A stretch of DNA of 64,000 nucleotides from Monoglobus pectinilyticus (lineage in GTDB: Bacteria; Bacillota; Clostridia; Monoglobales; Monoglobaceae). The stretch is from contig NZ_CP020991.1 in the NCBI RefSeq assembly GCF_002874775.1, positions 1,245,225 through 1,309,224 on the forward strand, in the 5' to 3' direction. The translations under genes were made by a program, and so were the position numbers. The stretch's first letter is position 1; each line of letters opens with the position of its first letter. The notes under the pieces were generated by a model. It was not told the DNA's origin and did not search any database. It saw only the letters and a program-made list of their open reading frames with translations. Below are positions 61,901 through 64,000 of this stretch, piece after piece.

Positions 61901-62577
61901 TCAACTTCATATTCATTATTTTCTTTAAGTTGTTTATCAATCTCTATTTTTATAGATTTCCTGTCGTCAGGATGCATGCAGTTGGTTATCAATCCGTTTA
62001 TATCTGCTATAAAATCTCCTTCATTATCATATCCCAAATAGTCCAGCATTTGACGGTTTACAAAATAAAAGGGCAGCCCTTCTTCTAAATATCCGCCCAT
62101 CATACCGCCCGCCAGAGAGTCGTTCAAAAGTTTATTCCTAATTTGGGCTGTATTTTTCATAACCAGCGTTTGAGGATAATGCTCTTGCTCCCGTTGGCTG
62201 CTGCTTGGCTCGGCGAAATGCAGATTGTTAATCAGCCAGCGGCCGTTTTCCTTAACTACCAAAAAAAAGGCTCTGAGATGCCATTCATATAGAGAGTTTT
62301 TTAGTATCATTTCGGCTGATGATTTATATACGTCATCAGAAATCTTTTGATCATGGATAAAGACAAGTTCATAATCAAAAGGTTCAGATATTTCCTCGAT
62401 ATCACGCTCAATATAATTTAGCATGTCGGTTTTTCCATTTTCATATTCACTTTGTCCCGTGCCGACAAAGGTGATGTCATCAGATAAATATTCTGCCGCG
62501 CTTTTCGCATCACGATTTTTAAACCAAGTAACGCAAAAATTGTTTAAATTTTCGTGAATTATATTTTTTTGCAACAT
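58990..62577 (-). CDS. Soluble hybrid histidine kinase with NTF2/SnoaL-like N-terminus
   Basis: This 1195-residue protein begins with about 130 residues resembling a SnoaL/NTF2-like pocket domain (FCVTWFKNRDAKSAAEYLSD, later GRWLINNLHFAEPS). PAS domains follow (about 150-280, 285-400) and further PAS-like regions to 650. HisKA has SRMSHEIRTPMNAIIGM, the HATPase GIGMSDKFIPHIFEPF, and two receivers have LIDWKMPELNG and LMDIRMPIMDG. AAGGGAAGAG precedes the ATG. With the next two kinases downstream it forms a same-strand array that may be read as one unit. Confidence 0.9.
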   Translation of the reverse strand: MLQKNIIHENLNNFCVTWFKNRDAKSAAEYLSDDITFVGTGQSEYENGKTDMLNYIERDIEEISEPFDYELVFIHDQKISDDVYKSSAEMILKNSLYEWHLRAFFLVVKENGRWLINNLHFAEPSSSQREQEHYPQTLVMKNTAQIRNKLLNDSLAGGMMGGYLEEGLPFYFVNRQMLDYLGYDNEGDFIADINGLITNCMHPDDRKSIKIEIDKQLKENNEYEVEYRMKKKDGSYIWVHDLSRTIITESGKPGIISVCIDITAQKKTQDEILHIYNNIPGAVFRCRFDSKLSIIDANDGLYDFLGYTREEFLEMGNCMASILHPDDMKKIIDELSIQLRNGNTIDKENRVICKGGTVKWISVKAQLFKEENEDSCFYCVFVDITEKKRLQERVKELYENELKHFAEQSPSDRIIQGRLNVTQNILESYTSTLNLVHAKVGDTYDKIIENLSKSAVDSEYGEKILTSLNRETVLQNFALGKSNYHFDFLSQGNDNSVFWSTTSFRFCVNPENDNIIAFFYTLDVTEQKLQEQLLRMIAEIDYDIITEIDINKNQYKLLSFNKEDGNTLPPSGKFQEEIRNIADKFMDEKSTNEYLTKLDFDYIKEQLKTNKTYSFIIEMKNIYGKLQTKRLEVFYINKELGRVCMARTDVTDIVEKEKHQKEELASALVAAEQANAAKTDFLSRMSHEIRTPMNAIIGMSTIAAQAIGNDEQVADCISKIGISSRFLLSLINDILDMSRIESGKMLLKSEKIPIEEFLNGINSICYSQAAAKNVEYECIVDPILDDYYIGDAMKLQQVLINILSNAIKFTSENGKVSFSASVHRKLKNDAVLRFIVNDTGIGMSDKFIPHIFEPFSQEYTGTTSLYGGTGLGLAISKNIVDMMDGNITVRSIKDIGTEFTIDVKLGISDEELLHHKHKKITYNFSHLKTLVVDDDVTVCESAVVTLKEMGVKAEWVDSGIKAIERVKELYNNKKYFDMILIDWKMPELNGIETARQIREIVGPDVTIIIMTAYDWASIEHEAKLAGVNMLMSKPMFKSSLISAFSKAMGEKEEKSQQAKTLEYDFSGKHILLVEDNMINTEVAVMLLKSKGFSVDTAENGLRAIEIFNKSQNGYYDAILMDIRMPIMDGLTAASNIRHLSNGDAKTIPIIAMTANAFDDDIEKSKAAGMNAHLAKPIEPDKLYQTLYDFIFEQDK

Positions 62578-62890
62578 TCGACTCTTCCCTTCAAGACGAT
62601 TCTCAAATAATTATTTATATTTTACATTTTTATCTTTAAAATTTTTATAAAAAATGTAAATCTATCACATAAACTTTACAAGATTTAATTTATATATTAT
62701 AACATATTGGGTTGAAAAAAGCAATAAATTTTATATGACCGGAGAACTCTATAAAAACTAAGAATATAAATTTTTATGCAATGTTTTTAGAATTTAAAAC
62801 ATGGATTGTCTTATTTATATCTTATTATGATAAAAAAATTTAAATAAAAGTTTCGGTTAGATTCTGTATATTAAAGAGTGGAAAATAAAT
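62578..62890. other. Intergenic region upstream of the kinase array
   Basis: This is AT-rich and must hold the promoter of the kinase array. I could not single out a convincing -35/-10 pair and see no gene. Confidence 0.4.
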
Positions 62891-62891
62891 G

Positions 62892-62918
62892 AAAAAAAGA
62901 CTATACATCTGTATAGTC
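62892..62918 (-). terminator. Terminator of the tRNA pair
   Basis: GACTATAC (62899-62906) pairs with GTATAGTC (62911-62918), with a run of T after it on the minus strand. Confidence 0.9.
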
Positions 62919-62921
62919 TCT

Positions 62922-62997
62922 TGGAGCTACCTAGCGGAGTCGAACCGCCGACCTCTTCCTTACCAAGGAAGTGCTCTGCCAACTGAGCTAAGGCAGC
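62922..62997 (-). tRNA. tRNA-Thr (anticodon GGT)
   Basis: This 76-nt tRNA with encoded CCA pairs acceptor GCTGCCT with AGGTAGC. The loop TTGGTAA carries GGT. It is cotranscribed with tRNA-Asp two bases upstream. Confidence 0.95.
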
Positions 62998-62999
62998 AT

Positions 63000-63076
63000 T
63001 GGCGATCCGGATGGGGTTCGAACCCACGACCTCCAGCGTGACAGGCTGGCATTCTAACCAACTGAACTACCGGACC
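63000..63076 (-). tRNA. tRNA-Asp (anticodon GTC)
   Basis: This 77-nt tRNA with encoded CCA pairs acceptor GGTCCGG with CCGGATC. The loop CTGTCAC carries GTC. It is the first gene of a two-tRNA unit. Confidence 0.95.
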
Positions 63077-63093
63077 ACGTAAACAGCTATATT

Positions 63094-63123
63094 ATAATAG
63101 CATAACCAGCTGTTTATTGTCAA
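63094..63123 (-). promoter_or_regulatory. Promoter of the tRNA-Asp/tRNA-Thr unit
   Basis: On the minus strand TTGACA (63123-63118) and TATTAT (63099-63094) are 18 bases apart. Confidence 0.75.
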
Positions 63124-63157
63124 TAGTTTTTTTATAAAAATATTGTTTAAATAAAAA

Positions 63158-63880
63158 TTATAGAACAGGTTTACTTTGCTGTTTTATTTTCTTTGATGTT
63201 CTGGGGAAAGATTTGGGGGTTGGTTTAACTTTTTTTATAACTATCAGACTTCTGACTATATCAGAATTGGGCAAAGGCGCTTTTATTATTTTGTCAATCC
63301 TGCCGCCTAAATTGCATATCATGGCTCTGGCTGAATCAACTTCCTGTTCTGCGCCTTCAGCTTTCAGTGCGATAAACATTCCGCCGGGTTTGATATAGGG
63401 CAGACAGTATTCTGATAGGGCTGTCATATTAGCCACGGCTCTTGAAATTACATAATCAAATTTTTCCCTGTACTCGGGTTTTCTCGATAAGTCCTCAGCT
63501 CGTCCGTGAACGCATACAGTATTTGACAAATTGAGTTCGTTTGAGACAAGAGTGAGAAAATTAATTCTTTTATTTAAGGAATCAATCAAGGTCAGATTAA
63601 TATCGTCGCGTATAATTTTTATAGGCAGCCCTGGAAAGCCGGCGCCTGTGCCGACGTCTGCAATATTTGCCCCGGTTTTTATTTCAATATGTGCAAGAGG
63701 CAGAATAGAATCAAGAAAGTGCTTGACCGATATACCGTCGTCGTCTGTGATGGCAGTAAGATTAATTTTGTTATTCCATTCCTTCAGAAGTTCTGAGTAT
63801 TTTGAAAAGCGTTCAATCTGTTCCTCCGTTGTTTCCATACCGAGTTTTTTGATTCCTTCGATTAACAATTCCTTATTCAT
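63158..63880 (-). CDS. rsmG: 16S rRNA (guanine-527-N7) methyltransferase RsmG
   Basis: This 240-residue SAM-dependent methyltransferase modifies G527 of 16S rRNA. Family marks are WNNKINLTAITDDDGISVKH, FLDSILPL, the SAM-binding ADVGTGAGFPGLPIKI, VHGRAEDLSR and YVISRAVANMTALSEYCLPY. A basic C-terminal tail of about 20 residues goes beyond the usual end. The ribosome binding site is weak (GGGA). mnmG, its usual upstream partner, is not recognisable in the remaining bases. Confidence 0.94.
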   Translation of the reverse strand: MNKELLIEGIKKLGMETTEEQIERFSKYSELLKEWNNKINLTAITDDDGISVKHFLDSILPLAHIEIKTGANIADVGTGAGFPGLPIKIIRDDINLTLIDSLNKRINFLTLVSNELNLSNTVCVHGRAEDLSRKPEYREKFDYVISRAVANMTALSEYCLPYIKPGGMFIALKAEGAEQEVDSARAMICNLGGRIDKIIKAPLPNSDIVRSLIVIKKVKPTPKSFPRTSKKIKQQSKPVL

Positions 63881-63916
63881 AGTATATCCCGTCCCGGTTA
63901 TTTTTATAGTTTTTTA

Positions 63917-64000
63917 TCAATATTCCAAGTCCTTTTCATAACGGTATGCCTCCAATACAAAAGGCTTATTGTTTCGTATTATTTCAATACTCCCGGTTCT
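63917..64000 (-). CDS. C-terminal end of an unidentified gene, cut by window edge
   Basis: The last 27 codons read RTGSIEIIRNNKPF followed by VLEAYRYEKDLEY and a stop, 36 bases before rsmG. The frame is open to the window edge and uses ordinary codons. The sequence does not look like the MnmG C-terminus that usually precedes rsmG. I do not recognise the family. Confidence 0.5.
   Translation of the reverse strand, partial: RTGSIEIIRNNKPFVLEAYRYEKDLEY

Noticed and set aside
63917-64000. mnmG as the gene upstream of rsmG
   Set aside because: The visible C-terminal residues do not resemble the MnmG end; I left it unassigned.

Overview
The window looks like a chromosomal segment of a low-GC, Gram-positive anaerobe of the class Clostridia. 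The signs are AGGAGG-type ribosome binding sites, many sigma-A promoters with TTGACA and TATAAT 17 bases apart, a yabM-yabN-yabO type gene order, two [FeFe]-hydrogenases, a type III glutamine synthetase, and secreted pectate lyases with large C-terminal modules. The pectate lyases suggest a gut pectin degrader. Monoglobus or a relative is my guess, not something the sequence proves.

Layout. Positions 1-6.8 kb hold the end of a GTP-type PEP carboxykinase, a tandem repeat, fabZ, tRNA-Tyr, a ComF-like gene, a PAP2 phosphatase and the operon flippase-mazG-rqcP. Positions 6.8-11.7 kb form a nitrogen-assimilation block: glutamine synthetase III, then an ammonium transporter fused to a PII domain. 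Each gene is preceded by a terminator overlapped by a small hexaloop hairpin, so both are probably controlled by antitermination. Positions 11.7-21.2 kb hold a small hypothetical gene, the potassium pair ktrB-ktrA, a cytoplasmic GH13 amylase, a HAD phosphatase, addB and an HPr-like protein without phosphorylation sites. Positions 21.2-26.2 kb are a minus-strand hydrogenase block: a [2Fe-2S] protein, a PAS-containing sensory hydrogenase, a PP2C/SpoIIE phosphatase, a second hydrogenase and, under its own promoter, a ferredoxin.

Positions 26.4-29 kb are an accessory island: tRNA-Pro, XRE regulators between two 385-bp direct repeats, and a probable type I toxin-antitoxin locus followed by decayed copies. 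Positions 29-33.3 kb carry a D,D-carboxypeptidase, a possible MITE, an SRPBCC protein, an NlpC/P60-like protein, rpiB and a 39-codon gene. Positions 33.6-40.8 kb hold two secreted pectate lyases whose last 1.4 kb are almost identical. Positions 41-42 kb are repeats. Positions 42-49.1 kb hold an MBL-fold hydrolase, a radical SAM protein, a leaderless beta-helix protein and a TetR-MFS efflux pair with matching operators. Positions 49.6-62.6 kb are filled by three very large hybrid histidine kinases and one solute-binding lipoprotein. The window ends with tRNA-Thr, tRNA-Asp and rsmG.

The strongest unexplained signals are a dispersed intergenic element with constant flanks and a stem that differs from copy to copy yet always pairs; a compact toxin-antitoxin cassette in which the two opposing transcripts begin with related sequence; and the paired glnA/amt attenuators.
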